Shown here: positions 25,717 to 33,980 of the stretch, piece by piece | How the letters are laid out: the number at the start of each line of letters is the position of its first letter | Position numbering within the stretch: the stretch's first letter is position 1 | Made by a program: the position numbers and the translations under genes | NCBI RefSeq assembly: GCF_038051925.1 | Contig: NZ_CP150634.1 | Location: forward strand, 3,852,300 to 3,916,299 | DNA: 64,000 nucleotides | Source of the DNA: Methylotuvimicrobium sp. KM2 | GTDB taxonomy: Bacteria > Pseudomonadota > Gammaproteobacteria > Methylococcales > Methylomonadaceae | Reading direction: 5' to 3' | The notes under the pieces: model-generated | The model's input: the letters and a program-made list of their open reading frames with translations, nothing else | Told to the model about the DNA's origin: nothing | Database searches by the model: none

Positions 25717-26025
25717 GCATTCCCACGCAGAGCGCTCGCCGTTATACACAAGTATCGGTAAACTTGCTAAACAGAGGTCATCGTAGGCCTGGAAACGGTG
25801 CTGTTTGATAAATCTGCGGATATTGAACATCAGTGGCTTCGAAATCGCGACGAAGGCGTCGCTCCCACAAGGGGGCGGATGCTCTGTGGGAGCGATCCCC
25901 TGATCGCGATCTCGAGGTCGAAAGTGTTAAGTAACAATAAATGGTATCGAAGACTCATTAGCTAAGATTGCAAAACGGTAATTTTTGACTTATGTATAAC
26001 GGCGAGCGCAGAGCGTGGGAACGAT
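25717..26025. mobile_element. 308-bp terminal-inverted-repeat element, copy A
   Basis: Ends share an inverted terminus of about 35 bp built on GCGTGGGAA, CGAGCGC and CGTTATACA. The whole segment matches 61425-61732 in reverse complement, including an internal GTGGGAGCGACGCCTTCG hairpin unit. A shorter relative with a different interior is at about 55400-55669. It encodes no protein; it looks like a non-autonomous MITE-type element. Confidence 0.8.
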
Positions 26026-26133
26026 GAAAGGGCTTATATTAGCGTAGCGGTGTTGCCATGGTACGCATAGCGTACCCTACGTGACTCACCCTTTCCCCTT
26101 TCCCCTTTCCCCTTTCCCCTTTCCTCTTTCATC

Positions 26134-27267
26134 TTATTCATCCCTTCGAAATTCCTCAGGAATCGGTAAATCTTGGGGCGGCAACGGTGCATCCCAACCA
26201 TAAGCCTTGGCTGTTTTTAACTGATACACATAGGCCAGCACTTGCGCGACCGCCAAAAACAGGCCTTGCGGAATCTCCTGTTTCAAATCGGTGGAGTAAT
26301 ACAAAGCCCGCGCCAAAGGCGGTGCAACCAATAGCGGCACATTCGCACCGGCCGCCAAATTACGAATTTGCGCCGCAATCAGATCGGTACCCTTGGCAAT
26401 GACCTTCGGCGCAGCAGACGAGTTTTGATCGTATTGCAATGCCACGGCAAAATGCGTCGGATTGGTGACGATCACATCGGCATAAGGGACTTCCTCCATC
26501 ATGCGCCGTTGCGACATTTCCATTTGTATTCTGCGCTGACGCCCTTTGATTTCCGGATTACCTTGAGACTCCTTCATTTCGTCACGCACTTCCTGGCGAG
26601 TCATTTTTAACTTTTCATGATGATCCCAGAGTTGGTAAGGTAGATCGACCATCACGATTAAAACCAATGATGCACTCAACAACAAAAAACCGAGACCGAT
26701 ATGAGATAAGGCATGCTGAATAGCCTGCCCCAAGGGCTCCGCACTCAACCCAAGAAACTCGTTCAAAAACGACTTATATAAGATCATTGCAACGCCGAAC
26801 ACCAATAAAAACTTGATCAGCGCCTTTAACAACTCGATCAGCCCTCTTTTCGAAAACAAACGGGCCACCCCCTTGATCGGATCGAGTTTTTCCAGCTTCG
26901 GCGTCAATGCGTCCCAACTGAACACCCATCCGCTCAAAATTAAGGGGCCAATCAACGCCGCGACAACCAGTGCCGCCAAAAACGGCGAGATGAGCCAGAA
27001 GGCATCGAGCAAGGCCTGCTTAAAAAATTTAATCGGGCTTTCGGGCGCGAAAATAACTTCCCTGCTCAATTGAAACTGGGTTTGCATGATCTCGATCATA
27101 CCTTGCCCGAGGTATCCGCCCATGAATAACAGCAATACCGAGCTGGTGACCAGCATCACTAAAGTATTAAGCTCCCTGGACCTTGCGACTTGACCTTTCT
27201 TTCGAGCATCGGCAAGCCGCTTCGCCGTGGGTTCTTCTGTTTTATCCTGACCGGTATCTTCCGCCAT
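26134..27267 (-). CDS. flhB: FlhB flagellar export switch protein
   Basis: Inner-membrane export-gate component that switches export from rod/hook to filament substrates. Four membrane helices in residues 30-220, a connecting helix, and a cytosolic domain with the autocleavage motif Asn269-Pro270-Thr271-His272 (VTNPTHFAVAL). 377 aa. 9 nt downstream of fliR. The N-terminus DKTEEPTAKRLADARKKGQ is typical. No sign of damage. Confidence 0.96.
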   Translation of the reverse strand: MAEDTGQDKTEEPTAKRLADARKKGQVARSRELNTLVMLVTSSVLLLFMGGYLGQGMIEIMQTQFQLSREVIFAPESPIKFFKQALLDAFWLISPFLAALVVAALIGPLILSGWVFSWDALTPKLEKLDPIKGVARLFSKRGLIELLKALIKFLLVFGVAMILYKSFLNEFLGLSAEPLGQAIQHALSHIGLGFLLLSASLVLIVMVDLPYQLWDHHEKLKMTRQEVRDEMKESQGNPEIKGRQRRIQMEMSQRRMMEEVPYADVIVTNPTHFAVALQYDQNSSAAPKVIAKGTDLIAAQIRNLAAGANVPLLVAPPLARALYYSTDLKQEIPQGLFLAVAQVLAYVYQLKTAKAYGWDAPLPPQDLPIPEEFRRDE

Positions 27268-27276
27268 ATCGATCTG

Positions 27277-28062
27277 CTACAGACGCAGCACCTGTTCTAA
27301 AAGCTCATAACCCTCTGCCATGACGCCGGTGAATTGTTGAAGCATAGTCGGCAAGGTCAGCCAGATCAGCAGCAAGCCCAGCATCAACGTAACCGGAAAG
27401 CCCACCGCAAAAATATGCAACTGCGGCGCGGCGCGGGCCGCGACACCGAAACTGACATTAACCATCAATAAACTCGCCATGACCGGCAAAGCCAATAACA
27501 ACCCCGAAGCAAACAAGCGACTGCTCCATGCGATGATCGACCAGATTTCAGCTTGTTCCAACCCATCGACCGCAATCGGCACGGTATTAAAGCTATCCAA
27601 CACCATGCGAATCAGCATTAAATGTCCATCTAAAACAAAAAAACTCAGCGTACTAACGATAATATAAAACTGTGCCAACACCGGAATTTGCTGACCGCTT
27701 TGCGGATCGACCATCGATGCAAACCCCAAGCCCATGCTATAAGCGATCGTTTGCCCGGCAAACACTACGACGCCAAAAACCATCTGAATGATGAAACCGC
27801 TCACCAAGCCGATTAAAATCTGCTGCATCGACACCGCCAAACCCTGATAACTGAACATAGGCACATCGGGCAATGGAGGCAGCAAAGGCATGACGACCAA
27901 GGTCAAACCCAGCGCAATAACTAACCTCACCCGAGGCGGCACGCCTTGCATGCTAAACAACGGCGCTGCGACTAGCATCGCGCCGATGCGCATCAACGGC
28001 CAAATAAACGATGCAACCCAATTCAATAATTGAGCTTCGGTAAAATTCAATCGTTTACCCAA
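27277..28062 (-). CDS. fliR: FliR flagellar export gate protein
   Basis: Polytopic membrane protein of the export gate (FliPQR channel). About six hydrophobic segments and the conserved YSMGLGFASMVDPQSGQQIPVLAQFY. Overlaps fliQ by 8 bp. No ATG is available: the frame starts at TTG 28062 (GKRLNFTEAQ) or, more like other FliR proteins, TTG 28050 (NFTEAQLLNWV). 261 aa with the first. Translational coupling to fliQ would help a TTG start. Confidence 0.94.
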   Translation of the reverse strand: MGKRLNFTEAQLLNWVASFIWPLMRIGAMLVAAPLFSMQGVPPRVRLVIALGLTLVVMPLLPPLPDVPMFSYQGLAVSMQQILIGLVSGFIIQMVFGVVVFAGQTIAYSMGLGFASMVDPQSGQQIPVLAQFYIIVSTLSFFVLDGHLMLIRMVLDSFNTVPIAVDGLEQAEIWSIIAWSSRLFASGLLLALPVMASLLMVNVSFGVAARAAPQLHIFAVGFPVTLMLGLLLIWLTLPTMLQQFTGVMAEGYELLEQVLRL

Positions 28063-28324
28063 TCATTTCAGGAATATCACGAATCAATTGCTGAAAAAAA
28101 TCCAAGTACATTTGCAGCATCCAGGGCCCCATCGTCATCATCACGATACCGATCGCGATGAGTTTGGGAACGAAGGTCAACGTCATTTCATTGATCTGAG
28201 TGGCGGCTTGAAACATCGCGATAATCAAACCTACTATCAATGACGGCAATAACACCGGCGCGGTTAACTTAACCGCCACCCACATCGCTTCCTGGCTTAC
28301 CGTGTAAATCGTTTCCGGAGTCAT
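28055..28324 (-). CDS. fliQ: FliQ flagellar export gate protein
   Basis: Small export-gate subunit with two membrane helices (residues 15-38 and 52-75) and the conserved VGLIIAMFQAATQINEMTLTFVPK. 89 aa. Between fliP and fliR in the standard order, but a 190-bp gap with a repeat element separates it from fliP, where these genes are normally only a few bases apart. Confidence 0.95.
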   Translation of the reverse strand: MTPETIYTVSQEAMWVAVKLTAPVLLPSLIVGLIIAMFQAATQINEMTLTFVPKLIAIGIVMMTMGPWMLQMYLDFFQQLIRDIPEMIG

Positions 28325-28371
28325 CGCTCTCTCCTACTCCTTTTTGATTAAAAAACTGTCTAAGAATAAAA

Positions 28372-28472
28372 GGTATGGGGTGTGGCTAGCGAGGATGTCG
28401 GCAGCAGGAACTGCTGCCGTCAAGCCCTCATGGATGGGTTCACGGCGGTCCTCGATAGACACATCCCATACC
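28372..28472. repeat. Inverted-repeat element between fliP and fliQ
   Basis: 101 bp bounded by 13-bp inverted ends GGTATGGGGTGTG/CACATCCCATACC. The interior has a GTCGGCAGCAGG/CCTGCTGCCG-type stem and GGTTCACGGCGGTCCT, the core shared with the 180-bp and GGCGCC families. It splits an otherwise contiguous export-gate operon. Confidence 0.75.
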
Positions 28473-28514
28473 TTCATAAAGTTAACTAATTTTTGAGAAT
28501 AAATTGAGTAATAA

Positions 28515-29453
28515 TCAAGCCACATAAAAACTGGCCGCGAGCATTTCCATGATCAGCGACCACCCGTCTGCCATCACGAACAGCATTATCTTAAAAGGCA
28601 GCGATATAATCATCGGCGACAGCATCATCATACCCATCGACATCAATACGCTAGCGACCACTAAATCGATCACCAGAAAAGGCAGAAAAATCAAAAAACC
28701 GATTTGGAAAGCCGTCTTCAATTCGCTGGTCACATAAGCCGGTAACAATACCGAAAACGGCACATCGTCGACCGATTCGACTTCTTCGTGACCGGAAATC
28801 CTGAGAAACATTTCAAGATCGGACTCGCGTGTCTGCCTAATCATAAATTGCCGAAAAGGCGCCGATGCATTCTCGGCAGCGGTCAACACATCGATTTTTT
28901 CCTCAAGATAAGGCTGAATCGCATCGCGATTAACCTTGTCGAATACCGGCGCCATGATGAAAAACGTCAAAAATAACGATAAACCCAACAAAATTTGATT
29001 ACTCGGCGCTTGCGCGGTCCCCAAAGCCTGACGCAACAGTCCCAAAACAATCATGATCCGAGTAAACGAAGTCATCGTCAGCAACAAGGACGGTAAAACC
29101 GTCAACATTGTCATTAACGCGAGGATCTGAATCGTCACCGAATAAGTTTCGCCGCCTTGCGCGTTGGTCGTAACCGTAAACGCCTCGATTCCAGTCGCAT
29201 GAAGCGGCATCGGCAGCAAAACGGCGACCACGAAGCCCCACCCCGTTAGGTTCCGCAAAGATTTAGGATTTCGAGATAAATAACGTCCTGGAACTATGCG
29301 CTTTGTTGAGGATTCGGTAACTCGCTTGGCAGGACACCGTGAATACGTCCGTGTAGGCTTGACGGCGGCTTTCCCTGCCGCCGACACTTGCCAATCGAGC
29401 AACCGAACCCTCCGTAAAATAGGAAAGTTATTTACGACCAAATCCTTAACCAT
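28515..29453 (-). CDS. fliP: FliP flagellar export gate protein with repeat-encoded N-terminal insertion
   Basis: Export-gate channel subunit. The mature part is normal: [41 protein letters not shown], and the C-terminal helices ending [11 protein letters not shown]. The open frame starts at ATG 29453, overlapping the fliO stop, but codons 4 to about 63 are read from a 180-bp dispersed element. Removing the element and one 3-bp duplication restores [19 protein letters not shown], a good FliP signal peptide. So FliP either carries 61 extra residues before its signal sequence or starts anew, for example at TTG in KSLRNL. 312 aa as the full frame. Confidence 0.93.
   Translation of the reverse strand: MVKDLVVNNFPILRRVRLLDWQVSAAGKAAVKPTRTYSRCPAKRVTESSTKRIVPGRYLSRNPKSLRNLTGWGFVVAVLLPMPLHATGIEAFTVTTNAQGGETYSVTIQILALMTMLTVLPSLLLTMTSFTRIMIVLGLLRQALGTAQAPSNQILLGLSLFLTFFIMAPVFDKVNRDAIQPYLEEKIDVLTAAENASAPFRQFMIRQTRESDLEMFLRISGHEEVESVDDVPFSVLLPAYVTSELKTAFQIGFLIFLPFLVIDLVVASVLMSMGMMMLSPMIISLPFKIMLFVMADGWSLIMEMLAASFYVA
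29266..29445. mobile_element. 180-bp TIR element with TTA duplication, copy 1 (in fliP)
   Basis: Begins GGATTT and ends AAATCC, with inverted termini of about 22 bp (GGATTT-G--- TAAATAAC). Flanked by TTA at 29263-29265 and 29446-29448, a 3-bp target duplication. Interior stem GGCGGCTTTCCCTGCCGCC. The copy at 49167-49415 is exactly 180 bp once its nested 65-bp element and TGAA duplication are subtracted. The insertion is in frame with fliP. Confidence 0.88.
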
Positions 29454-29886
29454 TACCGCGCCTCTTCATCGCTTGCATCAACTTTTGTGAAAACACGCTG
29501 GCGCCGCCTTGTCCGCCTCGCTCACTCACTAAGCGGTCTTCGCCGTCCAAAACTAACAAAGTCTCTATCCTTCCCGGCGTGACACCCAATACCATCTGTT
29601 TATTGCCGACTTCCAGCAAAACGACTTTTTCGCGCATGCCGAGGGACAAGCCGCCCAGCACTCGCATTTTTGCTTCACCATTAATCTGCAACCCGCTTAA
29701 TTTACGTAACGACCAAACGAAAAGCCCAAAGATTCCCAATACGAAAAGAAGCGCTAAGCCCCATTGCAACACGTCTTGAAGTCCCACGTTTTTGACCGCA
29801 ACTCCGGATACTTCGGATACGGCCGCGGCAAAAACCGACGGAAAATATGCGTAAAACAAAACGCTTAAGATAAACCTAACCATCAA
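29446..29886 (-). CDS. fliO: FliO flagellar biosynthesis protein
   Basis: Bitopic membrane protein that helps assemble the FliP ring. N-terminal signal-like segment (to about residue 20), a membrane helix at about 38-60 ([20 protein letters not shown]), then a cytosolic domain ([34 protein letters not shown]). 146 aa. Start overlaps the fliN stop. Its TAA stop is one copy of the 3-bp duplication made by the 180-bp element in fliP, so the stop was preserved. Confidence 0.92.
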   Translation of the reverse strand: MMVRFILSVLFYAYFPSVFAAAVSEVSGVAVKNVGLQDVLQWGLALLFVLGIFGLFVWSLRKLSGLQINGEAKMRVLGGLSLGMREKVVLLEVGNKQMVLGVTPGRIETLLVLDGEDRLVSERGGQGGASVFSQKLMQAMKRRGNG

Positions 29887-30320
29887 CGAAGCTTTTTAAC
29901 CCGTTCGGTTGGGCTGACTACATCAGTCAAACGAATCCCAAACTTATCGTTTACCACGACCACTTCGCCATGAGCAATCAGGGTACCATTGACCAGAACA
30001 TCCATCGGCTCGCCCGCAAGCCGATCTAACTCGACCACCGAACCTTCGTTCAATTGCAATAAATTCCTGATGCTCACCTGAGTCCGGCCGATCTCCATCG
30101 ACATGGTCACCGGAATATCGAGAATGATATCCATTTGAATTTCGTTGCCGGACTCCCCCAACTCATTCGCTTCATGGGGTTGATTCTCGAATTGATCGAA
30201 CGATGCCGTCTCGACATGATTGCTATTTTTGGCGCCCTTTGTTTCGGCTTCGGACTCGGCCTGCTCGTTCATCGCCGCCGCCCAATCGTCTCCTAAATCC
30301 GAATCGTCTTGTTCACTCAT
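29883..30320 (-). CDS. fliN: FliN flagellar C-ring switch protein
   Basis: C-ring component. The N-terminal 65 residues are acidic and variable (EQAESEAETKGAKNS); the C-terminal SpoA domain is classic: DIPVTMSMEIGRTQVSIRNLLQLNEGSVVELDRLAGEPMDVLVNG, then GEVVVVNDKFGIRLTDV. 145 aa. Ends with a 4-bp overlap onto fliO. A 350-bp repeat-rich gap lies between it and fliM. Confidence 0.95.
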   Translation of the reverse strand: MSEQDDSDLGDDWAAAMNEQAESEAETKGAKNSNHVETASFDQFENQPHEANELGESGNEIQMDIILDIPVTMSMEIGRTQVSIRNLLQLNEGSVVELDRLAGEPMDVLVNGTLIAHGEVVVVNDKFGIRLTDVVSPTERVKKLR

Positions 30321-30380
30321 TATCGCTATCTCTGTTTAAAACCATTTCCTAAATCCCATCTTCGCTCTTACCCAAGCCTT

Positions 30381-30624
30381 GGCAGGACGGGGTTTATAAC
30401 CCCGTCCTAAACGTTTCGACCATGGACAAAGTAAACCTAAACGTTCGTAAGGGGTTAAATAACCCGTCACTCGCCGGTCTAAACAGCGTAGCCCGGATGG
30501 AGCGTAGCGCAATCCGGGAAGTTCGAAGCCACGCCATTCCCGTATTCCGCTACGCTGCATACGGGCTACATGCTGAATCCCTTGGCAGGACGGGGTTTAT
30601 AACCCCGTCCTAAACGTTTCGATC
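30381..30624. repeat. Repeat cluster between fliM and fliN
   Basis: Two 41-bp hairpin units (GGACGGGG...CCCCGTCC followed by TAAACGTTTCG) at 30381-30421 and 30584-30624 bracket an 82-bp element at 30488-30569 that begins GTAGCCCGG and ends CGGGCTAC. The 82-bp element recurs at 38144-38225, 52469-52550 (inverted) and, with a deletion, 57626-57690. No gene is in 30321-30672. Confidence 0.8.
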
Positions 30625-30672
30625 ATGGCCAAACCAATCGAAACGTTCGTAACGGGTTGAACACTTTCACCA

Positions 30673-31653
30673 TCAAACATAATCAGGGTTTACCTTTTTG
30701 ACAATCTTGATCGCGTAATTACCGTCCGATAAACCAATCTTGCCTTCAAATACCGGAACAGTCTGCGCTCTTAACCTTACGGTATCCGGCATATCGACCG
30801 GTATCACATCGCCTTTTTTCAAATGCATGACTTCCTTAACCGTCATTTTTTTCTCAATCAGCAAGCTATCGAGTGTCACGCCCACATTCATGACACTTTT
30901 TCTCAGTAACTCCTGCCAACGCCCGTCCGTCTCCCCCCGATCACTGATCACTTGATCGAGCAATTCCCGAATCGGCTCGATCATCGTATAAGGCATGACG
31001 ATATTGATATCGCCGCCGCCGCCATCAAGCTCGACATGCATCGTCGAGATCACAACAATCTCCGATGGACTGACGACATTCGCGAACTGCGGATTAACCT
31101 CGGAAGTCAAATATTCAAACTGCAACGCCAGAACCGGTCTCCAGGCTTCCTGCATATCCTTGAATATCATGTCGATAAACAAACGGATCACCCGCATTTC
31201 GGTCGGCGTAAATTCACGGCCTTCGACCTTGTTATAAAACTGCCCGGTACCGCCGAAAAAATTATCCACCGCAGTAAAAACCAATCGCGGCTCCATAACG
31301 ATAAGGGCTCGGCCTTTCAACGGCATAAATTTAACAATATTCAGATTAGTCGGCACGAACAGACTCTGAACATATTCGGAAAATTTTTGGACTTGTATGC
31401 CCGAGATCGAAATTTCCGCCGAACGTCTCAAAAAATTGAACAAGGTAATTCGAAAATAGCGTGCGAAACGTTCATTGATCATCTCAAGCGTCGGCATTCG
31501 ACCGCGAACGATACGCTCCTGACTGGTAAAATCGTACGTACGCGCACCGGAGTATTCTTCTACATCATCGGTTTCGGTTTCGATTTCGCCATCGTCGACA
31601 CCATGCAACAAAGCATCGATTTCTTCTTGAGAAAGCAGGTCTGCGGTAGACAT
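30673..31653 (-). CDS. fliM: FliM flagellar motor switch protein
   Basis: C-ring switch protein. The N-terminal CheY-binding peptide reads LLSQEEIDALLHG; the middle CheC-like domain contains the GGTGQFYNKVEGREFTPTE stretch and the C-terminal SpoA domain LKKGDVIPVDMP-type region follows. 326 aa, standard. Starts 2 nt after the fliL stop, so translation is probably coupled. No unusual features. Confidence 0.96.
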   Translation of the reverse strand: MSTADLLSQEEIDALLHGVDDGEIETETDDVEEYSGARTYDFTSQERIVRGRMPTLEMINERFARYFRITLFNFLRRSAEISISGIQVQKFSEYVQSLFVPTNLNIVKFMPLKGRALIVMEPRLVFTAVDNFFGGTGQFYNKVEGREFTPTEMRVIRLFIDMIFKDMQEAWRPVLALQFEYLTSEVNPQFANVVSPSEIVVISTMHVELDGGGGDINIVMPYTMIEPIRELLDQVISDRGETDGRWQELLRKSVMNVGVTLDSLLIEKKMTVKEVMHLKKGDVIPVDMPDTVRLRAQTVPVFEGKIGLSDGNYAIKIVKKVNPDYV

Positions 31654-31655
31654 AA

Positions 31656-32159
31656 TTATTGCATCACAAATGAAGTAAAAAACACCTCCTTGAGAGGCTG
31701 TTTACCGGTCATTTTTTCCAAGACCGAACTCACCTCGGCATGCACTGCCTGCCTAAGCGTCTCCTTACCTTCCCGAGAATTGAGTTCATCGGAACTTTGC
31801 GCGCTAATCAACATTAAGAGATTATTTCGAATCATAGGATCGTGTTTTTTTAAGTCTTCTATGGCTTCTTGACTATCAACCAGCAAGGATATAGAGACCT
31901 GCATTAACCGCATTCTCGAACCCGCAGGAAAATTTACAATCAGCGGTTTACTAAAATCGTAATAAAAAACCTCGAGCTTGGTTTCAGGTTTTTGTTCGGT
32001 CTCTGCAACGTCGGCCACACTCTCGGGATCATCACCGGCAAGAAAAAAATAAGCGCCGCCCGCGCCCGCCAATACCAGCAACACAGCCAGTATGATGATG
32101 ATAATGAGCTTCTTAGACGACTTCTTTTCGCCTTCCGATTTTTGATTTTTTTCCGCCAT
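31656..32159 (-). CDS. fliL: FliL flagellar basal body-associated protein
   Basis: Bitopic inner-membrane protein that supports stator function. Lys-rich cytoplasmic N-terminus (residues 1-20), one helix at about 22-42 (LIIIIILAVLLVLAGAGGAYFF), and a periplasmic SPFH-like domain ending LKEVFFTSFVMQ. 167 aa. First gene of the fliLMNOPQR run here; fliK, which normally precedes it, is absent from this position. Confidence 0.93.
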   Translation of the reverse strand: MAEKNQKSEGEKKSSKKLIIIIILAVLLVLAGAGGAYFFLAGDDPESVADVAETEQKPETKLEVFYYDFSKPLIVNFPAGSRMRLMQVSISLLVDSQEAIEDLKKHDPMIRNNLLMLISAQSSDELNSREGKETLRQAVHAEVSSVLEKMTGKQPLKEVFFTSFVMQ

Positions 32160-32221
32160 ATATATTTAACCTTTTATCTCAATTCATCATTCAGCAATAA
32201 ACAAACCATAATTAACTTATA

Positions 32222-32249
32222 ATTATAGATCAAAATCTTAGCCCGACAA
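32222..32249 (-). promoter_or_regulatory. Candidate sigma-70 promoter for fliL operon
   Basis: On the minus strand TTGTCG (32249-32244) and a perfect TATAAT (32227-32222) are separated by 16 bp, about 63 nt upstream of the fliL start. I found no well-spaced sigma-54 or sigma-28 site here. Moderate match only. Confidence 0.4.
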
Positions 32250-32404
32250 CTTAAAACCTTTGCCATAAAAATGACGGTTTTCGGTTTTTTCAGGCGATCA
32301 TTCCATTGCACAGTATAAAGTAGACTCGCCGCCTTCGCTCCGGGATATACATCGAATAGCAGCAATTCCCAATTTGGAAATCAAAAAGGACAGGGAGGCT
32401 TGAA

Positions 32405-32500
32405 TCGGATGTCGGCAGCAGGGTAAGCCGGGTTAGGCGGAGCCGTAACCCGACCTATCGAGGGACAAAATGTCGGGTTACGCTAGCGCTAACCCGGCCT
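32405..32500. repeat. GTCGGGTTA hairpin repeat
   Basis: ATGTCGGCAGCAGGG and then two GGTTA-GC...TAACCCG arms (about 32424-32452 and 32470-32500), related to the tandem units at 57355-57595. It overlaps the 5' end of the antitoxin-like remnant. Confidence 0.55.
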
Positions 32501-32502
32501 AC

Positions 32503-32652
32503 GCTACTATACTCAAAGAGGAATTTCTGGAACCTTTTAGTATCACCCAGGGCGAACTAGAAAACGCTATGGACGCAGGCCAAAAAACCGTCAGGGAGGC
32601 TGAATACTTACCTGAAATTTGCTTTTACGCCATTGACTTAACGACGGGATAA
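32503..32652 (+). pseudogene. HigA-type antitoxin remnant
   Basis: A short frame reads ILKEEFLEPFSITQGELENAMD and then loses similarity. The first part matches the start of HigA/VapI-family antitoxins (EILxEEFLEPLGISQxxLA), the N-terminal helices of a helix-turn-helix domain. The rest of the domain and any toxin partner are missing and the 5' end merges into a repeat. I treat it as a decayed fragment. Confidence 0.5.
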
Positions 32653-32658
32653 ACGAAC

Positions 32659-33774
32659 TTGATCGACCCACATCGACTTTCCACACAGTTGATCCGGCAT
32701 CTCTATAGACATTCGACAAGAGATCTTGCCGTTCACTGCCTACATACGAGCCTTATTGCAGCATATTTATGGTTCGAACTTCCCTTATCGATTTGGGGGG
32801 CGTGGTTTGCTATTGCCTTGCTTGGCGGTTTTTGGCATTGGTATAGAAGCATCCGGGCGCTCAGCCATATTCCCGACGATTCAATTAAGGGCGACACAAT
32901 CATACCCGACATTGTCGCTGCCGGCATTGCCGGGTTAAGCCTTGGCGCCGCCGCGCTCCTATTTCCATTGCTATCGATACATACCCGCTTATTTGTCTTC
33001 ATGATGCTGGGCGCGGTAGCCGCCGCTGCATTGCCAAGGCTCAGCACGTTGCCGTCGGTCTATGCGGCATTCTTATTAGGGATAATGCTACCGTTAATTA
33101 GTATTTTAGTCGTAATGGACAACGAGCCCAACTTAAGCTCGATTCCCGCTGTATTGATACTGGGTGGCAGCCTCTTTTATTCCGCTTATCGACTACATTC
33201 CGATTTAATGGATGGTCTGCTTTCCCGCTTCGGCCTGGAAAACGAAGCCGGACAAGACAAATTGACAGGTCTTGCAAATCGACGCCGTTTCGATTTCGTC
33301 CTACAACAAGAATGGGCGCATGCACTTCGATACGGCACCCCGATTTCCTTGATCATTATGGATATCGATTTTTTCAAAAAATACAACGACCACTACGGCC
33401 ATCAAGAAGGAGACGATTGCTTGGAGCAAGTCGCGGGGGCGCTCGCCGAGTCGGTTAAGCGCGCAATCGACCTGGTGGCACGTTATGGCGGAGAAGAATT
33501 TGTCGTATTGCTCAGTAAAACAGCACGTGACGATGCCTATGCGATCGGCGAGCGGATGCGTCAGGCCGTCGAGGATCTCGAAATTGCTCACGAACAATCG
33601 ACGCTAGGCCATGTCACGATTAGCCTGGGAGGTTTTACAACATTTGCGAGGGAAGACATGAAGGCCGAAGACTTGGTAAAACTAGCCGACAAAGCTCTAT
33701 ACCGCTCTAAAGAAAATGGGCGCAACAGAGTCAGCTGGTATGACCCGAATCTGGATGAGCCTGAAAATACCTAG
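32659..33774 (+). CDS. Membrane diguanylate cyclase
   Basis: Makes cyclic di-GMP from two GTP. Residues 1-180 hold about five to six hydrophobic helices forming a membrane sensor of no family I can name. The C-terminal GGDEF domain has DKLTGLANRRRF, the active site GGEEF at 277-281 and an allosteric I-site RxxD (Arg268-Ala-Ile-Asp271) exactly five residues before it, so it should be active and product-inhibited. 371 aa. The only start is TTG 32659, with a weak ribosome site. Stands alone between the flagellar and Tad loci, both processes often controlled by c-di-GMP. Confidence 0.9.
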   Translation: MIDPHRLSTQLIRHLYRHSTRDLAVHCLHTSLIAAYLWFELPLSIWGAWFAIALLGGFWHWYRSIRALSHIPDDSIKGDTIIPDIVAAGIAGLSLGAAALLFPLLSIHTRLFVFMMLGAVAAAALPRLSTLPSVYAAFLLGIMLPLISILVVMDNEPNLSSIPAVLILGGSLFYSAYRLHSDLMDGLLSRFGLENEAGQDKLTGLANRRRFDFVLQQEWAHALRYGTPISLIIMDIDFFKKYNDHYGHQEGDDCLEQVAGALAESVKRAIDLVARYGGEEFVVLLSKTARDDAYAIGERMRQAVEDLEIAHEQSTLGHVTISLGGFTTFAREDMKAEDLVKLADKALYRSKENGRNRVSWYDPNLDEPENT

Positions 33775-33980
33775 TGCGTGAACGGTAATATAAATACAAA
33801 TATAAAACAACAGGTTATGATAAAATAAGCGCATGAAGATTGGCAGCGACCTAATTGGTGTGAAAAATGCCTTATTCAGTTAACCGGTTGATAGTTAATG
33901 CTATCTTTTTCACGCTTTAAAGTTTAGCCAGCCGTTGCCCCCCAATCACCGCCCAATTTTGTCAAAACTTCGCTGGACAT
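33775..33980. other. Intergenic region left of the ISNCY transposase
   Basis: AT-rich sequence with no gene. The left end of the insertion sequence is probably within it, perhaps near 33925-33975, where CCCCCCAATCACCGCCC and TTTTGTCAAAACTTC resemble IS termini, but I could not pair it convincingly with a right end. Confidence 0.3.

Noticed and set aside
30952..31872. 306-aa plus-strand frame opposite fliM and fliL
   Set aside because: It is antisense to two certain genes, has no recognisable domain and reads as a complement shadow.
32503..32652. Functional toxin-antitoxin module
   Set aside because: Only the first helices of a HigA-like domain remain and there is no toxin gene beside it.
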